A stretch of 64,000 nucleotides of DNA, taken from contig NZ_FSRT01000002.1 in the NCBI RefSeq assembly GCF_900143015.1, positions 620,001 through 684,000 of the forward strand. The letters are read 5' to 3'. Shown piece after piece: positions 9,101 through 17,203 of this stretch. The translations under genes and the position numbers were made by a program. Source of the DNA: Fibrobacter sp. UWB11. Lineage in GTDB: Bacteria; Fibrobacterota; Fibrobacteria; Fibrobacterales; Fibrobacteraceae. A model generated the notes under the pieces. It was given only the letters and a program-made list of their open reading frames with translations, was not told the origin of the DNA and did not search any database. The first letter of the stretch is position 1; every line of letters starts with the position of its first letter.

Positions 9101-9613
9101 GTGAACGGCGAAAAAGGTCGCCCATTGCCGTGGCTCGATGTACCGGGATTCACGCCGCCGCAAGTGCAAAAGATTGCCGCAGAAACTATTGCAAAGTCGG
9201 GAATTGTCGTAAGCTTGCCGATGCCGCAAACAAGCACGCCTACGCAAACTGGAACCGCAACAGATTCCACAGCGAAAGCACAGGGAACCGCTCCCAGCGT
9301 GGCACAGCCCGCTACTGCCCAGTCGACTCAGCCTGCAATTCCTGCTGATGCAAGGCCAGTTTCCGAAGTCATGAAGGCTGATTCTATCAAGCGCGCCACA
9401 GAAGCGGCCACAACACAGCCGAAGCCCGCAACCCCAGCGCCAAGCGTAGCTCCGCAGCAAGGAACAGCGCAAGTCGTTACGGTTCCGCAAACGGTCAAGG
9501 AGATTCAGCCGCCCAAGCCGCAAGCCGCCATGCCCAAGGATGACGACTGGGATTTGCCGGAAAACTTCAACAGCAAAAATGCATTTGTTCCTATCGAAGT
9601 TGATACAGAATAG
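6200..9613 (+). CDS. mrcA: Class A penicillin-binding protein (PBP1A type)
   Basis: A 1137-residue bifunctional peptidoglycan synthase. One N-terminal membrane anchor (about residues 5-27) is followed by a GT51 glycosyltransferase with AAEDSRYWTHNGYD (about 90) and GGSSLTQQAVKN. The transpeptidase domain carries SSWK (Ser about 477), SEN (about 535) and KTG in MGKTGTTNDY (about 852). The distance from SEN to KTG is over 300 residues, longer than in E. coli PBP1A, and includes charged helical sequence. The last 140 or so residues are a Pro/Thr/Gln/Ala-rich low-complexity tail, probably periplasmic. It stands alone and ends in a hairpin terminator at 9718-9742. Confidence 0.93.
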   Translation: MNKFVKITVAFFLVALICYIPFYIVVFKILPERDPDNLFNRTTILQVLSGETRVFYEDGENLLGAFFDANHRVYVPYGDIPVNLINALIAAEDSRYWTHNGYDLKGFMRAMVNNVKSGRMSQGGSSLTQQAVKNIFGREERSVKEKLKEFLNALRMEKHFSKEDILEFYLNQFHVSGTGKGVAIAAQYFFNKELKDLTLAECAFIAGSVKGPFNYDPFIQRTEERRQKALERGETRLKYVLGRMVEEGYIEQADMDAALAKPLEFNHGNFRFTMSTTLERLEERLDSDFFHELFQQEGIEDWRKAQLEITTTLNAKSQDAAKRALQTNISNLQLQLGGFVLPKAQFANRARNARKGDYLYGAVDSVFYDTTGRLQSLKLNFGQLKGIVTEQAVNDFAKLAGGDVNKILATQLKPGAILLVSIIDETPIDGYAPCKIETEPVLQGALVAIQNGKVLASQGGFHNTGFDRSFKALRQLGSSWKPILYALALKYHWNYLDNLENEFNAFQYGNQFYFPRPDHKNKGDVVSIAWAATRSENIASIWLLEHLLDKLSDKEFEDVARENGFAREPGEERIKFVERLRDKYGLMMKEEVKREIEFTKARDALVERYMNDGKVLQARAVQNLRYGMFNDIGLKQAKRDPKITKYVNHNFKRYSEIWRAREIQELDPDESANLQPLDSVQLIENFTLADFKRLNAMIEPVDSDADYYDMAHLRYWPDYRRALSMADYARFANEIGIRQKLQRVFSMPLGVNDITLAEISTAYQTILTGKIFKCKDADWTEPCFIKEIRNRDGRVIFRNKMESKVVLDDTVTTQVGVMLRSVFTNGTAHSQLSALSIKNPEGASKLRYPVMGKTGTTNDYRNVAFLGALPTYVKEKNGVALDSVIAIGSYVGFDDNKPLKSGRTRIAGASGGLPQWAAFAKEEMDILGLPKQIDFLDISMLATGEVPLMLTNERGELTVDPMTGEALVNGEKGRPLPWLDVPGFTPPQVQKIAAETIAKSGIVVSLPMPQTSTPTQTGTATDSTAKAQGTAPSVAQPATAQSTQPAIPADARPVSEVMKADSIKRATEAATTQPKPATPAPSVAPQQGTAQVVTVPQTVKEIQPPKPQAAMPKDDDWDLPENFNSKNAFVPIEVDTE

Positions 9614-9717
9614 AATAATCGAAAATGTAATGAAATTACATTCTATTCTCACAAAAATGGCCATTAGAGCTCAATAAAGGCAAAACGGAGCCCTAAGCCA
9701 CAAAAACCTAAATAAAG

Positions 9718-9747
9718 CCCCCGGTGACACGAATCACGGGGGTTTTA
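9718..9747 (+). terminator. Terminator after PBP1A gene
   Basis: CCCCCGGTGA/TCACGGGGG with one bulge is followed by TTTTATT. Confidence 0.8.
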
Positions 9748-9804
9748 TTGTACTGCAATTCTACATATATATTTCTGGTTACCCTAAAAAAAGAGGTAGC
9801 CAAA

Positions 9805-10230
9805 ATGAATTTCTTGAAGAATATCCTTTTTATATTCTTACTAACAAGTTCACTCATTTGCAGTGCAAATGCTGCACAAAATTCCTCAACATTTTCCAAG
9901 TTCGAATCTAAATTCGACAACATTGATTTTTATAAAAATATCGTTGCAAATAAAAGTAGCGATACAGAAGCCGAGCCCGGTAAAGATGGCATAATTCTTG
10001 GAAGTGGCCTCACCGTTTTCGGGATTTTGTGTTTCATGTCTGCAACAAGCCCGAACGAATCCAAGGACAAATCGAACAAGAAATCCAAAGAACGCATTGG
10101 CGATGCTGTGGGCGAAGCTGTAGAAGCCGGCAAGTTGACGTTCATGGGCGTCATTTGCACGCTAATCGGGCTACCTATTTTAATATACAATGGATATAAA
10201 TACAGTCAGCAGGCACAAGAAAAGACGTAA
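9805..10230 (+). CDS. Small secreted/membrane protein of unknown function
   Basis: A 141-residue protein with a signal peptide (MNFLKNILFIFLLTSSLICSANA, then AQNSS) and two further hydrophobic segments (about residues 62-80 and 112-130) separated by a Lys/Ser-rich linker. I do not recognise a family. The ATG at 9805 follows AGAGG; the ORF extends further upstream but without a ribosome-binding site and across the PBP1A terminator. Confidence 0.65.
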   Translation: MNFLKNILFIFLLTSSLICSANAAQNSSTFSKFESKFDNIDFYKNIVANKSSDTEAEPGKDGIILGSGLTVFGILCFMSATSPNESKDKSNKKSKERIGDAVGEAVEAGKLTFMGVICTLIGLPILIYNGYKYSQQAQEKT

Positions 10231-10282
10231 TAAAACATCCGGAATTTTCTATCTTTAGGATAGAACTTTTTCGGAGCGTTTC

Positions 10283-11542
10283 ATGTCTAAATCAACTGTT
10301 TTCGTTCAGATAGCTTCATTTACCGCTGCGATTTCGCTCACGGCATGTATTGGAACAAGCCAATGCCCGTCCCCGGATGCAACCCCCATACAAAAGCCGA
10401 TTATTTTAGGGCAAGACACCATTCAACCTGCAGAAACGCAAACCGGCACACATACCGAAATGCAGGTCGTTACTGGCGATAGCGCAACGCAGTTGCTCGA
10501 CCAATTCAACTTGCCCGCCCCGAGCCAAGACCAAACGCCATCCGTTATTGTGCAAACTAGAGTCGATACTGTTTTGATGATGTTGCCGCCGTGCGATAAG
10601 ACGCATTTTTCGCATTGCACGCTCGAAACGACAATGGACCCGTACAAGGCATTCCCGGCACTCGCAAACTACGTTTTTAGCTACGCCGACACGCTCAGCA
10701 GAGCAGGCCAAACCGATTCCGCATCTGTTATTCTAAACAGTTTCTCTTCCATCGCCCCCATGTGGCAAGAATGGCAAGCTTACTCGGATACATTGCGCAA
10801 CGACTTTGGAAAGCGCCGTGAAGAAAAAGCAAAAGAATTTGAATCCATGGCACTCCAGATTCAAAACATGAACCGTGTACAGGCTTCGTACAGCATGGTT
10901 TCCGAAACCGCCGACAGTTTGATTGCACAACTCGCTCCGGGCGATTCGCTCGCAAACTGGGCTGCCGGTCAAAAGAAAATCGCTTATACGAACACGCTCA
11001 AAAAAGCAACAAAGGAATTTAACGAAATCAAAGTTCTGGCCGACGAAAAGGCACAATTTGCCGAAGCCCGCAAGCAGACAGAGACATTCCGCATCCGTTA
11101 CCGCGATTTTGAAGACACGCTGCATGTGCAGGATTTCTTGAAGCATGTCGATGAACTTGAAAAATCGCTCGATTCTGAAACTGCAAAAATGTGGGAAAAG
11201 AACGACCCTGAAAAGGCTCTCGCTCAGGCCGACACGCTCATCGCGAACGAAAAATTCGAAAAGGCAAAGGACTTGCTGAACAAACTCAAGTCTAGCAAGT
11301 ACCGCAAAGAAGCAAATGAAAAATACATAGTCCTTGCCGATGCATACTGCAACAAACAGCGCAAAACGACATCGCAAATTTTTGCCAAGTCCTTAAAGCA
11401 GACGGATGAAGCAAAGAAAAAGAAATTGCTGAACGACGCTATTGCACCGCTCGACAAGTGCCTTGCGGAATTCCCGGAAACAACGCAGCGCGAAAAAGTC
11501 GAAAGCAACAGAAAGTTTATTGAAAAGGAACTCGCCAAGTGA
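10283..11542 (+). CDS. Lipoprotein with helical repeats
   Basis: A 419-residue lipoprotein with lipobox LTAC at about residue 22. A Pro/Thr-rich spacer is followed by mostly alpha-helical, charged sequence from about residue 110 to the end, including TPR-like helices (ALAQADTLIANEKFEKAKDL and similar). A periplasmic scaffold role is possible but unproven. GGAG lies 7 nt before the ATG. Its TGA stop overlaps the GTG start of the next gene, so the two are translationally coupled. Confidence 0.7.
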   Translation: MSKSTVFVQIASFTAAISLTACIGTSQCPSPDATPIQKPIILGQDTIQPAETQTGTHTEMQVVTGDSATQLLDQFNLPAPSQDQTPSVIVQTRVDTVLMMLPPCDKTHFSHCTLETTMDPYKAFPALANYVFSYADTLSRAGQTDSASVILNSFSSIAPMWQEWQAYSDTLRNDFGKRREEKAKEFESMALQIQNMNRVQASYSMVSETADSLIAQLAPGDSLANWAAGQKKIAYTNTLKKATKEFNEIKVLADEKAQFAEARKQTETFRIRYRDFEDTLHVQDFLKHVDELEKSLDSETAKMWEKNDPEKALAQADTLIANEKFEKAKDLLNKLKSSKYRKEANEKYIVLADAYCNKQRKTTSQIFAKSLKQTDEAKKKKLLNDAIAPLDKCLAEFPETTQREKVESNRKFIEKELAK

Positions 11543-12309
11543 CAGATTGGTGGAATTACGCCCAGTACCCGGCATTCTTTATCTTGGGTGCAGTCGTAAG
11601 CCTTATCAACAGCATCGCAGGCGGCGGTTCCACGCTTAGCCTCCCTATCATGATTTTCCTCGGGCTCCCCGCGACTGTCGCAAACGGCACAAACCGCATC
11701 GGACTTATCATCGGGAATTTCAGCAGCGCTTTCAATCTTGCGCGTCACGGCTACCTGAACAAGAAAATTTTCTTGCAGCTACTGTTGCCGACATTCTTCG
11801 GTGCACTCCTTGGCGCATGCTTCTTGGTCCGCATTGGCGACAAGCTATTTCAAGCAATTCTTGCCGTCGTGATTTGCCTTGTGGTGGTCATGAGTAACTT
11901 GCGCAAGGACATTCTCGGAAAGCCTCCTGAGACCCCTCCCGAAAAGCTTACCGTCAAAGGCGCCATCGGATTTTTCGGAATTGCAATCTACGGTTGCATT
12001 GTACAAGTGGGCGTTGGCTTTGTACAAATTTTCGGGCTCACGCGCTACACGGGACTTGATCCGATTCACGTGAACGCCATCAAGAATGCGCTCACGAACG
12101 TATTCCTGATTGTAAGCACGGTTGCACTCGGCATCGCAGGGAAAATTGACTGGCCAATAGCGATTATCATGGCCGCAGGCGCCTGGCTCGGCGGTTACCT
12201 CGGCAGTTTTACGCAGCGCAAAAAAGGGAACAAGTTCATCCAACGATTCATCAGCGTCTGCAGCATCGGCATGGCTATTGCGCTCGTTGTTGACCTAGTG
12301 ATGAAGTAA
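11539..12309 (+). CDS. TSUP-family membrane transporter (TauE/SafE)
   Basis: A 256-residue integral membrane protein with about seven to eight hydrophobic segments. The N-terminal INSIAGGGSTLSLPIMIFLG and NGTNRIGLIIGN motifs are characteristic of TauE/SafE sulfite/organosulfonate exporters. A central cytoplasmic loop (RKDILGKPPETPPEKL) separates the two halves. The substrate cannot be inferred. The GTG start overlaps the upstream lipoprotein stop. The 3' end overlaps the convergent GIY-YIG gene by 15 bp. Confidence 0.85.
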   Translation: MTDWWNYAQYPAFFILGAVVSLINSIAGGGSTLSLPIMIFLGLPATVANGTNRIGLIIGNFSSAFNLARHGYLNKKIFLQLLLPTFFGALLGACFLVRIGDKLFQAILAVVICLVVVMSNLRKDILGKPPETPPEKLTVKGAIGFFGIAIYGCIVQVGVGFVQIFGLTRYTGLDPIHVNAIKNALTNVFLIVSTVALGIAGKIDWPIAIIMAAGAWLGGYLGSFTQRKKGNKFIQRFISVCSIGMAIALVVDLVMK

Positions 12310-12651
12310 TTTTTCACGTTCGCGTTTTTCGCGACGGAGTCTTGCAGTACGGGCTTTAAGCGTTTCCCCAAGACCTGCGCGCAGTTCGCTTTCTATCGCA
12401 GAATCTCCTGCGGCAAGCAGTTCCTTTTGCGGGCGCTTTAGCCTTTTGATACGGGCTTCTAGGCGGAGTGCTTTTTCGCGGGTTTCAAGTTCGAACGTGC
12501 GCAATACACATTCTGGCGGGAACGATTTAGTAAATCTCGCCCCACGCCCACTGCAATGTTCCTCATAGCGGGCGTCGACATCCACGGCATAGCCAGTGTA
12601 AATGCGATTGCCCTTGCAACGGAGCATGTAGACGAAGTGAGCTTTGGTCAT
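12295..12651 (-). CDS. GIY-YIG domain protein (YhbQ-like)
   Basis: A 118-residue protein with a single GIY-YIG nuclease domain: FVYMLRCKGNRIYTGYAVDV is the defining motif (Y-x-L ... Y-T-G), followed by HCSGRGARFTK and a helical Lys/Arg-rich tail. Small stand-alone members of this family are widespread; their biological role is uncertain. The tail end overlaps the convergent TSUP gene by 15 bp. Confidence 0.85.
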   Translation of the reverse strand: MTKAHFVYMLRCKGNRIYTGYAVDVDARYEEHCSGRGARFTKSFPPECVLRTFELETREKALRLEARIKRLKRPQKELLAAGDSAIESELRAGLGETLKARTARLRREKREREKLLHH

Positions 12652-12702
12652 TGGTCGTTAGTCATTAGCCTTTAGAAAAACGCAATTTGAACTGTATATG
12701 GA

Positions 12703-12729
12703 GATGCCGGCTCGGAGGCCGGCATGACA
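12703..12729. repeat. Dispersed hairpin repeat
   Basis: GATGCCGGCTCGGAGGCCGG followed by CATGACA: an inverted repeat GCCGGC/GGCCGGC between the GIY-YIG and nhaA genes. Confidence 0.65.
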
Positions 12730-12753
12730 TTCCTAAGTTCTAAACTCCACCAA

Positions 12754-14079
12754 CTATTCTTTCTTTGACACAATGCTCATGTAGATTGTGCCAAGAATAG
12801 CGGCGCTAAAGCTTCCGAGCAAAATACCAAGTTTTGCGGAATCCTTATTCGCACCATCTTCAAAGGCTAGGCCAGCCACAAAGAGAGCCATCGTAAATCC
12901 GATACCGGCAAGCATGCCGCCACCCCAAAGGACTTTCCAGGAGTAACTCGGCTTCTTGGAAACGCCAATCTTCACAGACAGGAGGCTGAAAAGGAAAATG
13001 CCAATGGGCTTACCGAAAATGAGAGCAAGAGCCACGGCGCCAAGCACCGGGACATCCAGACCGCCAAGCTTGATTTCGACACCGGCATTTGCAAGCGCAA
13101 AAATCGGCATGATAGCAAAGTTCACCCAAGGCACAAGCATCTTGTACAAACGTTCCTGCAAGGAGACACTTTCGCTTGCACCGCGCTTGAGCATCGTAAA
13201 TACTTCATATTGTTCGTTGCGGTCCTTCGTCTCGCCCGAAAGCACGTTGCCTACGCCACTTGCAAACTGGGCCACCACGCCTTTCGCCACCACGGCCTTT
13301 GCGGGCACGGAGAGGCCAAGGAGCACGCCCGCAATCGTCGGGTGCACACCGGACTTGACAAAGAACGCCCACACGGCAATACCCGTGAAATGGAGCAGCA
13401 ACATGTTGCGGACACCGATGCGGAAGAACACGTTGAACAAGGCAAGGAGCACAAAGGCCATGCCAAGAGCCGCAAAGTTGATGCCGTCACCGCTCGGGTA
13501 ACCAATGGCAATCACAAGAATAGCACCGATATCGTCTGCAATAGCAAGGGTCAAAATCATCACGCGGAGCGCATGCGGCACCTTCTTGCCCAAGATTGCC
13601 ATGCAGCCCACCACAAATGCAATATCCGTTGCCGTGGGAATTCCCCATCCGTGCGAAGTTCCCGGAGGGCAAAGCGCCAAGTAAATCAAAGCCGGGAAAA
13701 GCATACCGCCAGCAGCCGCAATAATCGGGAGGCTCGCCGCCTTCGGGTCATGGAGTTCGCCGTAGGTCATTTCGCCCTTGACTTCAAGACCGATATTGAA
13801 GAAGAATATCGTCATCAAGGCATCGTTGATGAACCAGTGCAGGTCAGCAGAGCCGACCCAGCTGCCTATGGTCACCACAAACGGCAAATGCCAAAAATGC
13901 TCGTACGATGACGGACTGAGATTCGCCCAGATGAGAGCTGTAAGCGTCATAATGATAAGCACTATGCCGCCCGTCGTCTCCACCTTCATCAGGCGTTCAA
14001 TCGGGGTGATAATCTTACGTACCGGGGTTTCCGGAAACATGTCTTCAATTTTATCGCTGCTAGTTACTCGTGCTGACAT
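12754..14079 (-). CDS. nhaA: Na+/H+ antiporter NhaA
   Basis: A 441-residue inner-membrane antiporter that exports Na+ (or Li+) in exchange for protons. Visible family signatures are NDALMTIFFFNIGLEVK in the third helix region, GWGIPTATDIAFVVG, and the paired aspartates in LAIADDIGAILVIAIGYPSG (about residue 180), the ion-binding site. The C-terminal GKPIGI and GFTMALFVAGLAF segments also fit. The length is slightly above E. coli NhaA because of a charged loop around residues 280-310 and an extended N-terminus. It is monocistronic by spacing. Confidence 0.95.
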   Translation of the reverse strand: MSARVTSSDKIEDMFPETPVRKIITPIERLMKVETTGGIVLIIMTLTALIWANLSPSSYEHFWHLPFVVTIGSWVGSADLHWFINDALMTIFFFNIGLEVKGEMTYGELHDPKAASLPIIAAAGGMLFPALIYLALCPPGTSHGWGIPTATDIAFVVGCMAILGKKVPHALRVMILTLAIADDIGAILVIAIGYPSGDGINFAALGMAFVLLALFNVFFRIGVRNMLLLHFTGIAVWAFFVKSGVHPTIAGVLLGLSVPAKAVVAKGVVAQFASGVGNVLSGETKDRNEQYEVFTMLKRGASESVSLQERLYKMLVPWVNFAIMPIFALANAGVEIKLGGLDVPVLGAVALALIFGKPIGIFLFSLLSVKIGVSKKPSYSWKVLWGGGMLAGIGFTMALFVAGLAFEDGANKDSAKLGILLGSFSAAILGTIYMSIVSKKE

Positions 14080-14166
14080 ACGTTTTTCAATATAGATAAC
14101 TTTTACAAAAAATTTCTAGCATAACACCCATTGTAATACATAAATAGGAATAATACTACAATTCTG

Positions 14167-17100
14167 CTATAAGAACATCGCCAAGACGCCTTTCAACTTC
14201 TCGATGCTCACCGGTTTGGCGATATGCTCGTTCATGCCCACTTCGAAAGAAGCCTGGCGGTCTTCATCAAACGCGTTGGCGGTCATGGCAACAATCGGAA
14301 TACCCGCCACATCCTTGTTGTCAAGGGCGCGGATACGTTTAGTAGCCTCATAGCCATCCATTACCGGCATGCGAACGTCCATCAAGATAACGTCAAACGG
14401 CCTAGAAGTTGCCTTTGAAAGCATTTTCACGGCTACATCGCCGTCTTCTACGGCAGTCACGATAAAGCCATTGTCTTGGAGGATTTCCATCGTAATTTCG
14501 CGGTTGAGGATATTGTCTTCGACCAAGAGTATTTTCTTTCCGGCAAAGCCCGAATCGGCAAGATCTTCGACATCCTTTTCGCGCTTCTTGGATTGCACCA
14601 GCTTGAATTCGAATGTCATGACGACTTCGGTACCCACATGCAGGCGGCTCGCGATTTCAATCTGGCCACCCATCATTTCGACAGAGTTCTTCGTAATGGC
14701 AAGTCCAAGACCCATGCCGCGATTTTCCTTCGAAGCAGACAATTCCCTCGTGAACGGTTCATAAACCGTCTTGAGGAACTCTTCACTCATGCCGATACCA
14801 TTATCCTTGATACGGAACTCATAAGCGGCATAGCTCGACTTCGTGAGCGGCGTTTCCTTGACACTCATCGATATGGAGCCGCCTTCCCTCGTAAACTTGA
14901 TCGAGTTCGAAAGAATCTTGAGCAGCGCCTGGCGCAAGCGATTCTTATCGCAAACAACCTCATCATCATTGATGTCGACGCAGTCGAGCTCAAATTTCAA
15001 TTCCTTCGCCTGCAAGTCATTGCGGATATCGCGTTCCACTTCATGAATAACTTCGAACAAGTGTGTCGGCGTTTCGTTGAGGTCGAACTTGCCCGATTCA
15101 ATTCGACTCATATCGAGAATGTCATTGATAATCGAGAGCAATCGATCCGAGCTCTGGTCTATCTTGACAAGGCAATCCTTTACACGTTCACGGTCTTCCA
15201 AATGCGATGTCGCAATTGAAGTAAGGCCAATCACTGCATTGAGCGGGGTGCGGATTTCATGGCTTATGCTATTGAGGAATTCCTTTTTAGCACTGTTCGC
15301 AGCCTGTGCCGCCGAGAGCGCCTGCTTCAACGCATCGGCCTGGGTCTCAAGCTGTTCCTTCTGCTCCAACTGCAAACGGGTAGATTCATCGACGCTGATA
15401 AAGCCTGCCACAATCTGTTCCTGGGCATCGGGAGCCTTGCCCGCCATCACAAACTTGAGCTGCCAATATTCAACAACGCCATTGATAATCATACGGTAGT
15501 TGACGTAATAGGCGCTCTTTGCAGAAAGCTTTTCGCGTACCACATCGCGAGTGGTCATGTCAATGAACATCTTACGGTCATCCGGATGCACAAGCGTATT
15601 CGCAATCAGCTTCAGGCGGTCTTCAAAATTCCCGACCTTTTTCCAGTTCGGGTTGTCGGCCCAGTTATTTTTCTTGACGTAATAAAGATGGTCTTCGCGA
15701 GTAGACGGGTTAATAAAGCTCACCAGCGAGAAGTCTTCAGAAAGGCCCTTGATCACGGAAAGTCTTTCACGTTCAGCTTCAAGAGCAACCTTTTCGTCGT
15801 TCACATCTTCGACACCAATGAGCACGTATCCTTCACCCTTGCCATCGGCAAAGCCAATCAACGTATGGCGCAGCCAAACCCAGTTGCCGTTGATAAACCA
15901 ACGCATATCCACAACTTTTCTCGATTCCGATTCACCCATCATTTCAAGGAAAGCTTCCCTATTGAATACACTATGGCAAAGTTCCAAATCGTCCTTGTGA
16001 ATTTTCGTCAGTTCATCATTGTTCATGATATCGTAAAGAGAAACATTGCAATCAAAGCGGCTGAGAATTTCATTGTATAAATCGTTCATAAAGCTCGGAT
16101 AAACGACATACGAGCCCGATTCCGGATTGACATAGTAAATATGAATGAAGTTCTTGGACAAAAGACCTAGAAGTTTCATTTGCATGTAACGGACTTTACC
16201 TACATCATCCTGTTTGGAACGATCCGCTTCACCCGCAAAGCAACGTACCGCCACGCGACGGAGCAACACATAATAAGCAACAAAAAGGGCAAGCACCGCC
16301 AAGCCAAAGCAAAGCAAAATAAAACGGACTTTATGGATTGAGGCAAAAGCAACTTTTTTCGGAGATGAAATTGCAATGCTCCAATGATTTACCGCAAGCG
16401 GCTTATAATAGAAGCAATTGGATTCTTCCCAATAATTTTCAACACAACCTTCGCCCGTGCCACCCGCAAGCATGCTATCCAAAAGCGCCGAGAACAAGCC
16501 CTTTTCGTTATCCATTTCGTTAACGTAGTCACGGATACTCTTGAGGGAATCGTGCTTCGTGTCGGCAATCAAGCGACCGTCATCACGGTTGACAACATAA
16601 ACGTACATCTTATGGTCGTAACGTTTATCCTTACGCAAGTATTGATGGATAAGACCTAAACTAAAATTCCAGAAAGCGACTGCGACAACTCGGTCATGAC
16701 TTTTGATAGGCACAAAATGGTACAACAGCTTTTCTTCGAGCTTATCGCTTTCAAGGCGTACAGTCACATGCGATTGTGGTGTAGCCTCTTCTTCAAATGA
16801 AATTCCCAATTTTGAGGAACTCATCAAGGTGCCATCCGGCGTAATTACAGTATCGCCCGGCAAAAGAATGTTTATTTTCTGGTCCCGCAAGAATGGCTGC
16901 AATTCGTCTAGTTTTGGCTGCAAGCTATCCGTCGAGTAGTCGGCACGTTCACCCAAGGCATCGGCCACAAACTGGAGCGTTCCGCCGTAATGCAAATTGC
17001 TCATGATAAATTCGTTCGACGCCACCTCGGCATATTCACGAAGTCTGTTAAAGCAACCGTCCTCGACAATCTTCAGTATTTTTTGGCTAACAAACAAGAA

Positions 17101-17199
17101 TACCAATGTTGTCAAAACAAGTAAAAATACAGCAAAAACCAGGTGATCCCGGTTCATCACTTTTTCATTATGGACACCATCAATATTCTTCATCTTCAA
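14167..17199 (-). CDS. Hybrid sensor histidine kinase/response regulator (membrane)
   Basis: A 1010-residue hybrid kinase. A first membrane helix (about 20-42), a periplasmic sensor of about 240 residues (Cache-like by size and position) and a second helix (about 290-312) precede two PAS-like regions. HisKA phosphoacceptor His lies in SHEIRTPLNAVIGL (about residue 645); the ATPase has N box NRLRQALLKILSNSIKF, DNGIGM and GMGLGLAI. A C-terminal receiver has KILLVEDN, the acceptor Asp in LMDVRMPVMDG, and Lys in AKPVS. No output domain is attached or encoded next door. It begins 4 nt after the end of a second hybrid kinase gene, so they form an operon. Confidence 0.9.
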   Translation of the reverse strand: MKMKNIDGVHNEKVMNRDHLVFAVFLLVLTTLVFLFVSQKILKIVEDGCFNRLREYAEVASNEFIMSNLHYGGTLQFVADALGERADYSTDSLQPKLDELQPFLRDQKINILLPGDTVITPDGTLMSSSKLGISFEEEATPQSHVTVRLESDKLEEKLLYHFVPIKSHDRVVAVAFWNFSLGLIHQYLRKDKRYDHKMYVYVVNRDDGRLIADTKHDSLKSIRDYVNEMDNEKGLFSALLDSMLAGGTGEGCVENYWEESNCFYYKPLAVNHWSIAISSPKKVAFASIHKVRFILLCFGLAVLALFVAYYVLLRRVAVRCFAGEADRSKQDDVGKVRYMQMKLLGLLSKNFIHIYYVNPESGSYVVYPSFMNDLYNEILSRFDCNVSLYDIMNNDELTKIHKDDLELCHSVFNREAFLEMMGESESRKVVDMRWFINGNWVWLRHTLIGFADGKGEGYVLIGVEDVNDEKVALEAERERLSVIKGLSEDFSLVSFINPSTREDHLYYVKKNNWADNPNWKKVGNFEDRLKLIANTLVHPDDRKMFIDMTTRDVVREKLSAKSAYYVNYRMIINGVVEYWQLKFVMAGKAPDAQEQIVAGFISVDESTRLQLEQKEQLETQADALKQALSAAQAANSAKKEFLNSISHEIRTPLNAVIGLTSIATSHLEDRERVKDCLVKIDQSSDRLLSIINDILDMSRIESGKFDLNETPTHLFEVIHEVERDIRNDLQAKELKFELDCVDINDDEVVCDKNRLRQALLKILSNSIKFTREGGSISMSVKETPLTKSSYAAYEFRIKDNGIGMSEEFLKTVYEPFTRELSASKENRGMGLGLAITKNSVEMMGGQIEIASRLHVGTEVVMTFEFKLVQSKKREKDVEDLADSGFAGKKILLVEDNILNREITMEILQDNGFIVTAVEDGDVAVKMLSKATSRPFDVILMDVRMPVMDGYEATKRIRALDNKDVAGIPIVAMTANAFDEDRQASFEVGMNEHIAKPVSIEKLKGVLAMFL

Positions 17200-17203
17200 A
17201 TCA

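Noticed and set aside
11224-11748. 174-codon minus-strand ORF
   Set aside because: It overlaps two well-supported plus-strand genes and their coupled junction.
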